Below, in pieces: positions 33,290 through 43,515 of a DNA stretch of 64,000 nucleotides. The stretch covers positions 907,001 to 971,000 of the forward strand of contig JACVVK020000204.1 in the NCBI GenBank assembly GCA_018292915.2. The letters run 5' to 3'. Every line of letters begins with the position of its first letter. The stretch's first letter is position 1. A program made the translations under genes and the position numbers. The notes below the pieces were generated by a model, which saw only the letters and a program-made list of their open reading frames with translations, did no database searches and had not been told where the DNA came from. Source of the DNA: Batillaria attramentaria. Its lineage: Eukaryota > Mollusca > Gastropoda > Batillariidae.

Positions 33290-33540
33290 TTTTTGTTTGT
33301 TTTTTATCGCCCGCTTTGGATCAAGAAATTGAGCTGCGAAACAAACAAGAAACAGTATTTTGGTGCAATGCGTCGATCATTCTGGTCTGATTTGACGAGT
33401 TTAGTCAAATGGCAGTTTTCTTCAGCATTGCCAAGTCGTACTCTCAAGATGATGACGAGGGCGAGTATTCAAAATAATGCGTAACTTGACCGTGTTATGG
33501 GATAGCCAGTCAGTACTAAGCCCCTTTCTGTCCAGCAAGG
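32955..33540. repeat. Dispersed ~600-bp repeat, copy 2
   Basis: Aligns with 5020-5640 across its length apart from an (ATTT)n insertion at 33253-33295, which is absent from copy 1. Non-coding. Confidence 0.7.
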
Positions 33541-34200
33541 CAATTTAACTACTCATTTTGCTGGTGTAACGGAAATGAATAATACATAATGCTAAATATA
33601 GGAAATGGGTGCACGTAGCCTTCGATAGCTATACCAGTTTGTTTCAGGATGGTGAGATACCGTCTTGGCCTGTCGTGTTTGTTTATCTGTCTAGTGTGGC
33701 CACCTACATCGGTGCATGGTGCATGGTTACACTTGGAAAAGGATAATTATACGGCACCTTGAGATAAATAATCCATTATTAATTCTGATGAAGAGACTAC
33801 TGTCCTGCTGTCCTCAGTGCCTTACAGATCGTCCACAGAAACACTACACAATGTAGTCGCTAAAGCTCAGGGTTGATTTACGTCTTGTATCATACTCGTC
33901 GGTATACAACAGCTTGATGGGGAATAACAGCTAATTACTGTACACGTAAAAAAATAAATAAATAAAATATTTAAAAAAACCGACACGTATCGACACGTCT
34001 AAATACAAGTGTGACTGTTCGCGACGGAGTCAGTGTAAGCAGAGTTTTGTTTTTTTGCAAGAACAGAGTAACTATTATTACTGTACTCGTAAATAATAAT
34101 AATAATAATGTGGCATCGACACTTCTAAATACATATGTAATTGTGTTGCCAACGGAATGGGAATCATCAAGTAAGTGAAAGTTTACATTTCTCATTTCAG
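33541..34200. other. Non-coding stretch, probably intron upstream of the LDLa exon
   Basis: AT-rich with A- and AAT-runs. It ends in a pyrimidine tract and TTTCTCATTTCAG, a good splice acceptor for the exon at 34201. Confidence 0.5.
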
Positions 34201-34326
34201 CTCCACGTAACTGCACTAGTGATGAGTTCCGGTGTAACAACGGCTACGTGTGTGTCCCGTCAGTGACCCGGTGTGATGGATGGAATGACTGTGGACGTGG
34301 GGACAACTCTGATGAAGCTGGATGTC
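34201..34326 (+). CDS. Host exon encoding one LDL-receptor class A (LDLa) domain
   Basis: A 126-bp exon between TTTCTCATTTCAG and GTGAGTACTG. It starts with two bases of a split codon and ends with one, so it is a phase 1-1 exon, the usual arrangement for shuffled LDLa modules. The open frame carries all six cysteines in order (C-x6-C-x5-C-x6-C-x5-C-x10-C) with DEFRC and the calcium-binding box [15 protein letters not shown]. It is the only clearly intact host coding sequence in the window. Neighbouring exons are not visible; LINE-A copy 2 begins about 150 bp downstream, inside what would be the next intron. The parent could be any secreted or membrane LDLa protein. Confidence 0.85.
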
Positions 34327-34532
34327 GTGAGTACTGTTAAAGAAATCAAATCTCATTTGAAATATTAATTAGTTCTCTCTATGTACCTGTCTGTCTCTCG
34401 TATCTTTGCGCATCTTCTTCTCCCTACTCTCCCTTCGCCATGTAGTCCATTTATTTCACATTGTTGTATAGTTCAGTTGTGTTTATTTTGAGGTAAACAC
34501 AACAAATACAAACAAACATACTGCTCTACTTC

Positions 34533-34817
34533 GTGTCACTGCTAGAGCGGTGTGGAGATGTCGAGCCTAACCCCGGCCCTATGGATGAAAACACTCTATC
34601 GGACTTCCTACAGAGAATGGAGAAAACTATGCAGGACCAAATTAAGCAACAAGGTGAGAACTTTGAGAAACTCAGTAGGAAAATTGATGATAGTCAGCGT
34701 CGGATTGAGGGGAAAATAGCTCAGCTACAGAGTGACGTGAGTGGGGTGAAAGACAGACAGAACAGGAATGCCAGTGATATTGACCAACTGAAGCGGGCAG
34801 ATGTGGAGATAAATTAA
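34533..34817 (+). pseudogene. LINE-A copy 2 ORF1, N-terminus with a 2A peptide motif
   Basis: The frame opens upstream of 34533 without an in-frame ATG. It encodes a short Leu-rich hydrophobic stretch, then CGDVEPNPGP (34551-34580): the D-x-E-x-N-P-G-P signature of 2A ribosome-skipping peptides, followed at once by Met-Asp. After it comes a coiled coil (FLQRMEKTMQDQ, KLSRKIDDSQRRIEGKIAQL). An in-frame TAA at 34815-34817 separates it from the rest of ORF1, which continues in the same frame. 2A-like motifs at ORF1 N-termini are known in several non-LTR clades; activity here is inferred from sequence only. Confidence 0.8.
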
Positions 34818-35720
34818 AGAATTGCCGCATTAGAGAAAGAGGTGGACAGTCTGGAGGGGTTCTCCGGGAGAAACAACCCTAAGTTTATTGGTATTCGTGA
34901 GTCGGCCAAGCAAAACTACACGGCCTGTGCACAGATGATAGTCGACGTGTTGAACCAGCACTCCACTCGGCGCACGTGGACCATTGATGACGTAGAACGA
35001 GCACACCGAGTGGGGCCCCGTAAGGGGAACAGTCAGCAGCCACGCCCCCTCATTGTCCGCTTCAGTCGCTGGCCGGACAAGATGGCAGTGGTGCAGGGCG
35101 CAGACCTGAAGCAGAACCTGAAAGACAGCGGGATAAAGGTAGCAGCCGACCTGACCAAGCGACAGAGAGCCGAGATCGAGCGGGTCAGGAGCGAGGGCAA
35201 GTTTGGCTACTATAAGAACGGCCGTCTGCATGTCGAGGACAGACGCACCCCCCGGGACGAGCAAGACCCCAGGGAGCGGCCAGACCAGCGCCCATCCCCA
35301 GACGAAGAGGACGAGCGAGATGCGGGGGACCGGCAGCAGCAGGGGGCGATGTTGGCAAGCAGCCACAGCAACGACGACAGAGATGACGACGACCATAGCA
35401 GCCAACCGACACCGTACCGCCACGACACCTTAGAGACGCCCCCTCGCCGACCTAGGGATTCCCCTCACGCTGCACGTGGAGCTCGGGACGGACACGGCCA
35501 GGAGGACGGGGCACAACACCGAGACGCCAGCAGAACAGGTGGGGGCCGTGACAGGCGTGACACACGTCGTGACCGATCGCGTGACATGGCACAGCCCCTG
35601 ATGTCAGGTGTTCCAGCGATCACCGGTTCTCACCCGCTCCGGGCGGAGGGTGGGGGGGTTGGGATGGGGGGGGGGGGGGGGGGCTGCCAGCAGCTAGGGG
35701 GATGGCCCCGACCCTCGTGA
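34818..35720 (+). pseudogene. LINE-A copy 2 ORF1, RNA-binding part
   Basis: Same frame as the preceding piece. It starts with the end of the coiled coil (ALEKEVDSLEGF), then an L1-ORF1-like RRM/CTD (NNPKFIGIRE, DDVERAHRVG, PRPLIVRFSRW, LTKRQRAEIERVR) that would bind the element RNA. It ends in a ~170-residue disordered Arg/Asp/Pro-rich tail and a Gly run from a G homopolymer at 35664-35682. L1 ORF1p-like architecture is known; the long charged tail is unusual for the family. The antisense 197-residue frame is a shadow. Confidence 0.75.
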
Positions 35721-36310
35721 CTAGGGGTGTTTGGTTTTACCGGTTTTCCGGTTAAAATCGGTCCGACTTTCTCACGGTGCGGTAAACCGGTTTGGCCTTA
35801 AAAAACCGGAAAACCGCGGTTTTTCTACGGGACATCACTCGTCGTTTTTCAGCCCGTTACAAGACACCCTCCTCCTCCCCCTCCTCCTTATCATCATCAT
35901 CATGTTGTTGTTGTTGTTGTTGGCTGAACAGGGAAACCGGGGTGGCCGAATGGTAGAGCGTTGGACTTCCAACTTTCGGGTCGTGAGTTCAAATCCCGGC
36001 TAGGGCCAAATATTTGTGCTGGCTTTTTCATCGTTGCCTCGTCTTTGATATCATCCGTATGTGGTGGAAAAGGACGTTAAACTCCCAAACACCCACCCAC
36101 CCACCCTTGTTGGCTGAACATTTCCAACGCAGGGGTATAGGAAGCCGGAGTACTAGGAGACCCCCCTCCTTTCCCCCCTTCCATCTCTTGGGGAAACGTT
36201 AGAAACAATAGATGACGTATACATAGCCGCGGTTAACCGGTTTTAAACCTCGGTTTTCTATTGGAAAAACCGGTTAAAAACCGGTTTGAGAAATCGTACC
36301 GGTTCCACCC
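35721..36310 (+). mobile_element. Insertion with ACCGGTTTT-rich ends containing SINE-B
   Basis: Between ORF1 and the endonuclease lies an insert whose left part (35737-35825: GGTTTTACCGGTTTTCCGGTT...) and right part (36225-36305: GGTTAACCGGTTTTAAACC...CCGGTT) are rich in the same AACCGG/CCGGTT words in inverted arrangement, suggesting TIRs of a small element. Inside it, 35935-36107 is a plus-strand SINE-B: tRNA-like head GGGGTGGCCGAATGGTAGAG, B box GTGAGTTCAAATCCC, tail GTGGTGGAAAAGGACGTTAAAC and CCCA repeats. Confidence 0.65.
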
Positions 36311-36339
36311 TCTACTCGTGACGCGGACAGACTGAAACC

Positions 36340-37180
36340 AGTAAGCTGTCTATGTTGGAACATAGAAGGCCTTGTACAGAGACTCTGCGAGACGGATTTT
36401 GTTGAATTCATTACTTCATTTGATATTTGCTGTTTGACAGAAACATTTACAAGTTTGCAGTTTGACTTTTCTATTCACTTTAGCTCCCTCGATGTGTTTC
36501 ACGCACCAGCTACTAAACTGTCATATGAGGGCAGGCGATCAGGTGGGGTGATTCTACTCGTGCGGAAAACTGTGTCAGGCTTCGTTACCAGGGTGAATGT
36601 TGACCTGGACAATACTGTATGTGTGAGAATTGTGTGGGATTTGACGGGTGACACACAGGACTTGATGTTATTGTGCAGCTACGTGCCGCCAGCCGAATCG
36701 CCTTATTACAAAGATAAGCTTTGCAAGTGTAACATCCCTCTTTTAGAACAGATTGTGTTAGACGTTCTCGATACAGACGGAGACTGCCATATCCTAGTGT
36801 GTGGAGATGCAAAATAGTTACCAGGATTTGGAGTCAGATGAAGTAATTGACGTTATACGTAGATGAAAATACCAGGAACTCACAAGATAAGGTCGCTAAT
36901 AATTTTGTGCGCCAGCTGATTGACATGTGTGCAACTGGGGGACTGTGGCTGTTGACTGGCGACTGTGATGAAAGTTCCGGGGACTTTACGTTCATATCAC
37001 CTACCGGAAATAGTGTGGTAGACTACTTCTTGTGTAATTTTGACCTGATATCGAAATGTTTAGCGCAGATTCTGCAGCGGGTGGAATCACCTCACATGCC
37101 TGTGGTGTTACACATGACATACATGCTTAGGACTGAGGCTGGAATTGGGGAGAAACAGCGTATTGAAAACTTTGTTTGAG
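36340..37180 (+). pseudogene. LINE-A copy 2 APE endonuclease
   Basis: Frames spanning 36340-36817 and 36847-37179 give the EEP fold in order: TETFTS (metal-binding Glu), GRRSGGVILLVRK, LLCSYVPP, HILVCGDA (a damaged CGDFN, where the Asn is lost at a shift near 36813), GDFTFISPTGNSVVDYFLC (the S-x-x-DYF/IDY region) and ESPHMPVVL (catalytic Asp/His region, here H). Compared with copy 1 it lacks the CGDFNAR Asn. Stops at 36815-36817 and 37177-37179 make it inactive. Confidence 0.8.
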
Positions 37181-37188
37181 ACCCAGAG

Positions 37189-38990
37189 ATGGGAAAGGAA
37201 TACAAAGCTAGGATAGTATCGGCGGAGGGGCGGAGAATGCTGGCTGATACGTGTGACAGTATTGATATCTCCCCAGATATTGTCATGGACCGTTTTGTGG
37301 ACTATGTTCTTTATTCAGCCGATTGTATGAAGAAACAGATCCGTGTTGGTGGTCCCACCCGCAGCTCGGGTGCCGTGTGGTATGACAGAGAATGCGCTGA
37401 ACGGAAAAAGGAAGCTTGTAAACGGCTTCGGCCCTATAGTTGATCACGGTCTGCTGTAGACAAAGAAGCCTACTTCCAAGCTAGGCGTGAATACAAAACT
37501 GTTGGTTGACAAAAAGAGAAACCACAACCGTTCCACGTGCACGCTATTACTCGCAAACAAAAATAACGGCGGGGTGTTTTGGGAGCATGTTAAGAGGGCG
37601 GGTAGAAAGAAAACGGAACAGCCAAAAATACAAATAGACGAGTGGGAGACGCATTTCCGCACAGCGCTGGGTGGCGAGCGGGAACCCCGGGGTGACAGGG
37701 CTCCCCCGACTGATGACGTAGAAGTAGAAGAGCCTGATTTAGACCAGCCCATCACTGAAGCAGAAGTGAGAACAGCCTTACGAAAGCTGAAGGCGGGGAA
37801 AGCAGCGGGCTTAGATTCGGTGTTGGCAGAATATTTGAAACAAGCAGGAGACACAATCGTACCATTCCTAACTAAGTCTTAAGTAATAATCTGTTTGAAA
37901 ACCGGTACTTTCCCACAGGATGGGGCAGGTCGATAATAGTGCCCATATACAAGAAAGGGGATGCGGGTAACCCGGCAAATTACAGAGGTGTCTCGCTCTT
38001 GAGCATTATTAGCAAGGTGTTTACTAGCATAGTGAATAGGAGGGCGTACAAGTGGGCCGGAAGGGAAGGGAAATTGACCGAAGAACAAGCAGGCTTTAGG
38101 AAAGGGTATTCCACCGTCGATCATTTGTTTACGCTAATTTCGATCATTCAGAGATGTTTTTCCCGAAATCAGAAGCTGTATGTAGCCCTGATCGATTGCC
38201 GCCGTGCTTACGATTCGGTCGACCGAAAAATGTTGTGGGTGGTGCTGAATAAGATAAAAATGTCCTCGAAAATGGTCGGGATGTTAAAAGCTATGTACGC
38301 CTCAGTTCAGTCAAGCGTGTGTTAGGGCTGGGTTTGAGTACTCAGATTTCTTCGATTGCCCGCTTGTCAGGGTTGTTTAGCGAGTCCCTTAATTTTCTCC
38401 CTGCTAATTAACGAAGTGGCATGTTAGGTGAATAAGAATGGCCGACACGGTATACAGCTCATTGCGGGTCTCCAGGAGATATTCTCCATGTTATTTGCAG
38501 ATGACGTGGCACTTCTTTCCTCGAGTCCCATTGGGCTGTGGAATCAAATATGAAACTTACAGCAATCATCAGAAGAAAAATAAAAGAAAACAAACTTGGC
38601 CTAGAAGTCAGTCTGGAGAAGACAAAAATTATGATTTTTAGGAAGGGAGGGCATTTAGCTGCAAACGAGAAGTGGTATATCGGGCAAACCAAAATCGGTT
38701 GTCAATAGTTAAAAGTGTTTAGGTTTCACATTGACCACAAAGCTGTCGGTTACAAATGCCCTGTCAGAGATAGCCAGAAAAGGAAAAGTGAGAGTAACAC
38801 AACTCTTAAGATCCATGTAGTCTTGGAAACCTCCACCCGTCTATATTCTACAAGCTATTCGACGCCCAGGTAACACCCATGTTACTTTATTCATCGGAAA
38901 TTTGGGGTATGGTAAATTTTGATGTAATTGAGAAGGTACATATGTTTGCAAGCAAGAGGTTCATGAGCGTAGATATCCGAACATGATATA
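37189..38990 (+). pseudogene. LINE-A copy 2 linker and reverse transcriptase
   Basis: The linker (37189-37443) contains a Cys-Lys-rich patch (WYDRECAERKKEACKR). The RT begins at about 37490: LRKLKAGKAAGLDSVLAEYL (motif 0), PANYRGVSLLSIISKVF (1), LTEEQAGFRKGYSTVDHLFTL (2), ALIDCRRAYDSVDRKMLW (A, catalytic Asp), and after shifts MLFADDVALL (C, Phe-Ala-Asp-Asp, about 38488-38520), SLEKTKIMIF and a thumb relic to ~38990. At least four frame changes are visible. The FADD here differs from FVDD in copies 1 and 4. Confidence 0.85.
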
Positions 38991-39006
38991 TGGAGAAACA
39001 GGCAGC

Positions 39007-39110
39007 TAGGGTATTAACCCTTTTCTCCCAGGGTATTAACCCTTTTCTCCTAGGGTATTAACCCTTTTCGCCTAGGGTATTAACCCTTTTCTCCTAGGGT
39101 ATTAACCCTT
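39007..39110 (+). repeat. 22-bp tandem repeat x5 at the LINE-A 3' end
   Basis: Unit TAGGGTATTAACCCTTTTCTCC repeated five times with small changes; the core GGGTATTAACCC is a near-palindrome. A hairpin (GCAGTGCG...CGCACTGC, 39116-39138) and (GT)n (39148-39181) follow. It lies where a LINE 3' UTR is expected. Confidence 0.9.
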
Positions 39111-39140
39111 TCATCGCAGTGCGTCCTTCCGCACTGCACA

Positions 39141-39185
<45 letters not shown>

Positions 39186-39293
39186 TTACTCTGAACAGTC
39201 CTATGTCTAATCTGTTGTTTATATCTTTTGCTTCATCCACAACCATCTGGTCACGTATTCACCGGAGCTTGTAGGGGCCGCCGGCCTAGCAAT

Positions 39294-39295
<2 letters not shown>

Positions 39296-39336
<41 letters not shown>

Positions 39337-39710
39337 GACTTAAGTGTGTTGAAGGAGAGACTGAACACAAACATTGACGATACTGAGGTCTTCAAGCAAG
39401 CAGACAGAGATACCAGGAAACGCATTAGTGATCTTGAAAAAGAAATTGACAGTCAGAGGCCTTTTCGAGAAGAAACAATTTGAAGTTTTTAGACATTTGT
39501 GAGTCAACAAATGAGGACTACTCTACTCGTAGATGTTCTGAACGAGTACTCAGTTCGACGGAACTGGTCCACAAACGACGTAGAGCGTGCGCACCGGGTG
39601 GGCAAGGACAAGAACAAACACCCCCGCCCCCTTATTGTACGCTTCAGTCGGTGGGGAGACAAAATGGCGGTGGTGCAAGATGCAGATGAAGCAGCTTTTA
39701 TAATTGTTTA
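39296..39710 (+). pseudogene. LINE-A copy 3, ORF1 fragment
   Basis: Begins at (CT)n (39298-39333) and then matches copy 1 from 8008 onward almost base for base (GACTTAAGTGTGTTGAA..., ISDLEKEID region, then NDVERAHRVG, PRPLIVRFSRWGDKMAVVQDAD). It lacks the TIR element found in copy 1 at the corresponding point (39560-39572) and is therefore the empty site. Homology stops at about 39700, where the L1-like LINE begins. Confidence 0.85.
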
Positions 39711-39715
39711 GCAAT

Positions 39716-40361
39716 ACCTTTGAATATAAGTTGCATAATGTAAAAAAAGATCCCAATGGCTGCTACATAATTATGGATATAGAATTCTTAAATAAAAGAG
39801 TCACATTAGTCAACTTGTATGGCCCAAGCAGTGGAGATACCCCTGACTTTTTTTTAGTACTGTTCATAATCAAATCGAACAAATTGGGAATGATTTCATT
39901 CTGGTCGGTGGTGACTGGAATTGTGCATTGAATATGAAACTGGATGCCCGTAAATATACAAGTGTGTCAAGTCGCCCAAGAACTCGTGCGAAACTAATGG
40001 ATATGATAAACTTGATCTTATTGATATATACAGGGAATTGTACCCAGATAAGCGTCAGTATTCATGGCGTCGTTTTAATACTATCAAGCAGGGTCGTCTT
40101 GACTACTTTCTAATTTCACAAGGACTGCTTCCTGAAGCAAATGGATCGTTCATTAGTCCGGGCCACAGATCAGATCATTCTGTTGTTATTATAGCCCTTA
40201 AAAAAGAACAGTTTAAAAGGGACAAACAGTTCTGGAAATTTAATAACTCACTTTTAAGAGATAAAGAGTATGTTGAACAAATAAAAGAATTAATTAATGA
40301 GGTGAAAAAGCAGTATGCAGTGCCAGTCTACATAAGATCACATCAGATAATCTTCAGTTGA
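39716..40361 (+). pseudogene. L1/Tx1-like LINE endonuclease, C-terminal half
   Basis: Pieces in three frames: KRVTLVNLYGPSSGDTPDFF (the VN-x-YGP strand), a damaged GGDWNCAL (GDWN, catalytic Asp/Asn), then LYPDKRQYSWRR, GRLDYFLIS (the R-x-DYFLIS signature) and GHRSDHSVV (SDH, catalytic His). These motifs are diagnostic for L1-type endonucleases. Frameshifts near 39870, 39990 and 40040. Confidence 0.8.
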
Positions 40362-40382
40362 CAATTTCTGATCAGCTGTTCT

Positions 40383-41177
40383 TTGAAACACTTCTTATGG
40401 AAATACGTGGGAAAACAATTTCTTACTCTTCATACAAAAAAAAAGAAAGACACTGAAAAGGAGGAGAAACTGATGAAAGATCTAACGCTGCTTGAACATA
40501 ATGTATCCGATAGTGCTGTTCATGAGATAGATCAACTCAGGGGTGAATTACAGGATCTTAGAAATAAGAAGTTAGAGGGCATGGCCGTTCGTTCTAGAGT
40601 ACGGTGGCTTAAAGATGGTGAGAAAGCTAGTAGATACTTTTGTAATTTAGAAAATAGGAATTTTGTCAACCGGTCAATGGGTTTCCTAGATACAGGGGAT
40701 GGCAATATTTTGTTCGCCCAGAAGGACATCCTCCTAGAGGTTCAAAACTTTTACCAGAAACTTTATAGCCACAGGGATGTGGAGGATGTGGATTTACATA
40801 AACTGATACCAAATGCACCCACACTCACACGCGATAATGCTGATGCCTTAGAAGGCGATATAACCTACCATGAAGCTGCCCTTGTTCTGAAAAATATGAA
40901 AAATAACAAAAGCCCTGGTCCAGATGGTTTTACTGTCGAATTCTTCAAATTTTTCTTTTCTGAGATTGGAAATTGTTTGATTCGTTCTGTTAATGAAGGC
41001 CTTAAGCAAGGACAGCTGTCTGTGACCCAGTACCAAGGTGTCATTACTTGTGTCCCAAAGGATGATAAGCCAAAACAGTTTATTAAAAATTGGAGACTTA
41101 TATCTTTGTTAAATGTTTCATACAAAATTGTTTCTGCATGTAAGGGAGCAGAAGGAACTGTCATGTTAGATTTATGA
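40383..41177 (+). pseudogene. L1/Tx1-like LINE linker and RT motifs 0-2
   Basis: A 264-residue open frame with a helical, Lys-rich linker, the conserved RSRVRWLKDGEKASRYF (the 'W-x-x-x-G-E-x-x-x-x-x-F' signature of L1/Tx1 ORF2 before the RT), LLEVQNFYQKLY, ALVLKNMKNNKSPGPDGFTVEFF (motif 0-1 with NKSPGPDG), and NWRLISLLNVSYKI (motif 2a). It then ends abruptly without the catalytic motifs A, B and C. Confidence 0.88.
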
Positions 41178-41307
41178 GAGACAAGAATTTTCAGTGGGAC
41201 CCAGGTATTTTTTAAGCACTAGGAATAAAATTCTCTACTAATACTTGTGACATCCCCAGTTTGAATTATGCTGGAAAACTGGATGAAATCCAGCGCCTCC
41301 TTGGAAA

Positions 41308-42189
41308 GTGGAGAAAAAGAGAAATTACACCCTTTGGAAAGATCGCAATCATAAAAACTCTGGTTCAGTACTTCTAAATCTCTTTTTCAACTTGCCAGAC
41401 CCCCCAGCAGAATTCCTAAAGAAGCTTGATCAGATGTTATTTCAGTTCCTATGGGGTGGCAAGAGTAACAGAATTAAAAAGACTACTATTTGTCAATCTT
41501 ATGAAAATGGTGGATTAAAGATGTGTGACATTTTTTCTTTTGTGGCTACTATGAAGATAAGTTGGCTCAGACGTATAGATTCTGAGTCTTGTTTCGCTAG
41601 TTTTGTTCGGAACCTGTACCCAGTTCTTAAGAATATTAGCAATGTTGGGGGTGAATATGCAAATGTTATTATGACTAGAATCCACAATCCATTCTGGCAA
41701 GATGTTTTTAAGCATTACAAGAAGTTATGTAATAAGTGTATTGTACGCAATGTGGATGACTTCCTTGCTGAATATGTACATTATAATTCTAATATCATTA
41801 GAGATAAACATGTGGTCTTTGTCAAAGAATGGGTGGATGCAAATATTATTCAAATCAAGGATCTGGTGAACGATGGCGGTGAATTTTTAACCTACAACAG
41901 TTTTAGAGAGAAGTATGCCACAGTCACTGACTTCTTGACTTACCAAGGGGTTGTCCAGGCGATAAAACAATACCAGACAAAACTGGGGTTTAGTAGACTT
42001 TCTTCTAATAATATGTTGGACAGTGTAACTTGGAGATGTATCCACAGAGGAAGCCAGGCAGTAAAAGCCTCCCTTTACCAAGAGGCAGCCTTACCTACAG
42101 CAGCTGTCAAATGGAACAACAGTTTTGAAGGTTTAAATTGGAAATCTATTTACTCTAGATGTTTCATACTACAAAGGATGTTCAAATGA
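41308..42189 (+). pseudogene. L1/Tx1-like LINE C-terminal domain
   Basis: A 293-residue open frame downstream of the RT deletion. It has the thumb/connection signature F-x-W-G (FLWGGKSNRIKKTT), then ENGGLKMCD, MKISWLRRI and a long helical region. This matches the post-RT region of L1/Tx1-like elements (W-G-G-K-x-x-R-I and G-G-L-x-x-x-D). It stays open despite the element being dead, so the deletion may be fairly recent. Confidence 0.8.
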
Positions 42190-42660
42190 GATGGTTTCAG
42201 GTAAGGCTCCTACACAGGATTCTTCCCACAGGGAGGTACTTGTACATGTGTAACTTGGTTGACTCCCCCTTGTGCACTTTCTGTAGACAGGAAACTGAAA
42301 CTATTGAGCATTAATTTGTTTTGGCATTGTGATATTGTTCAACGATTTTGGAATCAACTTCTAACTGTATTGCTCTCTAAATGTGCTCATTGTGACAGAC
42401 TTGTATTCGAAAAGGAGTTAGTCCTCTTTGGAGAGGCACAAAACATTGTAACAGATAAACCACTGGACTCTATTATACTCTTGTCAAAATTTTTTATTTA
42501 CAAGTGCAAGTTACAAGGTACAATTCCCAATGTCCAGGCCTTCCTACACCAAATGAAACGTAGATATGAAGTGGAAGAATCAGTTTCGTTTTCGCTGGGT
42601 AGAAAATTTGGATTTCTTCAACTTTGGAACCCTTATAAGGCTCTGTTTTCATGAAACCCT
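42190..42660 (+). pseudogene. L1/Tx1-like LINE C-terminal zinc knuckle and tail
   Basis: After a frame change, CTFC and a retained ETIEH then LFWHC pattern (C-x2-C...H...C region, 42268-42340) are followed by a ~105-residue tail ending at 42652-42654. The Cys-Cys-His-Cys motif at the end of ORF2 is typical of L1/Tx1-like elements. Confidence 0.7.
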
Positions 42661-43106
42661 AAACTACAGTATAATGGCACGTTAGGAGAAGGGAAACAAC
42701 TCTTGCGGTCATTACAAAATTATATTCAAGCGAGTTGCTTCCCTTCAATCCGATCCCGTACATGTACTTTACACAGACGGTACAACTGCACACCGTGTGG
42801 GTATGGGTGTGTGTCTAATGTGGTTTTTTTTGTTGTTGTTGTTTGTTTGTTTGTTTGTTTTTTGGTTTGTTTGTAGTTGTTTGTTTTGTTTTTCTTTGTA
42901 CAAAATCTTTTGACCAGGTTTTTTTTCTTTCTTTCACGTAATATGTGAACGTATCTGTATGTCACATAAAGTATATGTATTTATGTACATGTAAAAAAAA
43001 AAAATAGACAAATTAAAAAAAAAAAAAAAGACAAGTGCGAAAAAAAAAAGATGACATTGGTATAGGACAAATGGTTCATAAACACACACACACACACACA
43101 CACACA
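42661..43106. other. Non-coding, T/G-rich then A-rich, ending in (AC)n
   Basis: Likely the 3' UTR of the L1-like element followed by homopolymer runs (43006-43050) and (AC)n at 43081-43107. No gene seen. Confidence 0.6.
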
Positions 43107-43189
43107 CATCTTTTCTCCATGCAGTAGCACCAACCAACCCATGCCCCTCCCCTCCCCGCTCTCTATCTCTGCATGCCACCTGCAAAAAA

Positions 43190-43253
<64 letters not shown>

Positions 43254-43365
43254 GTACGTTATATACGTTGTTTTTATGTTATGTGTAGTTTATGTACGCG
43301 CCCTGAGCTCTTGTGAGATGGGGCGCCACAAATACCCTTTATTATTATTATCTTATTATTATTAG
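43107..43365 (+). mobile_element. L2/CR1-like LINE 3' end, duplicate of 10882-11128
   Basis: ATCTTTTCTCCATGCAGTAG, a CT-rich stretch, (TG)n (43193-43251), GTACGTTATATACGTTG and the ATT-repeat tail match the copy at 10882-11128 almost exactly, including the identical downstream LINE-A sequence. Thus both derive from one insertion duplicated together with its LINE-A host. Confidence 0.9.
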
Positions 43366-43515
43366 TGACAGCTCACGACTCTACACATATATTTCCCCTC
43401 ACGGGAACAGTGCTGTAGACTATTTCTTGTGTACGTATGATCCTGTGCCTCAGTGTTGGGTTGAAGTAGCCTGGGTGCCGCGCGCGGAATCGCCACACAT
43501 GCCTGTTCTTCTACA
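43366..43515 (+). pseudogene. LINE-A copy 4, endonuclease segment
   Basis: Encodes SRLYTYISPHGNSAVDYFLCTYDPVPQCWVEV...ESPHMPVLL as a continuous frame. It corresponds to copy 1 with SINE-A removed (11129-11179 joined to 16076-16174), confirming that copy 1 was interrupted later. Confidence 0.85.

Larger units (their letters stand above)
34490..39115 (+). mobile_element. LINE-A copy 2, nearly complete non-LTR retrotransposon
   Basis: In order: 2A motif and ORF1 (34533-35720), an AT-rich insertion with SINE-B (35721-36310), APE endonuclease (36340-37180), linker and RT (37189-38990) and a 22-bp tandem tail (39007-39110). It has in-frame stops and several shifts, so it is inactive, but it is the most complete copy and sets the domain order for the others. 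Confidence 0.82.
39711..42660 (+). mobile_element. L1/Tx1-like LINE, 5'-truncated and deleted for the RT core
   Basis: Endonuclease C-terminus, RT N-terminus and a long C-terminal domain lie in order on the plus strand in different frames. The central RT motifs A-C are missing between about 41130 and 41300. It is clearly distinct from LINE-A: lower GC, different linker, and a Cys-His C-terminal segment. Confidence 0.8.

Noticed and set aside
34830..35423. 197-residue minus-strand frame
   Set aside because: Shadow of LINE-A ORF1; the plus frame has the recognisable RNA-binding domain.
39007..39110. CRISPR-like array
   Set aside because: Units are contiguous without unique spacers, and the DNA is eukaryotic.
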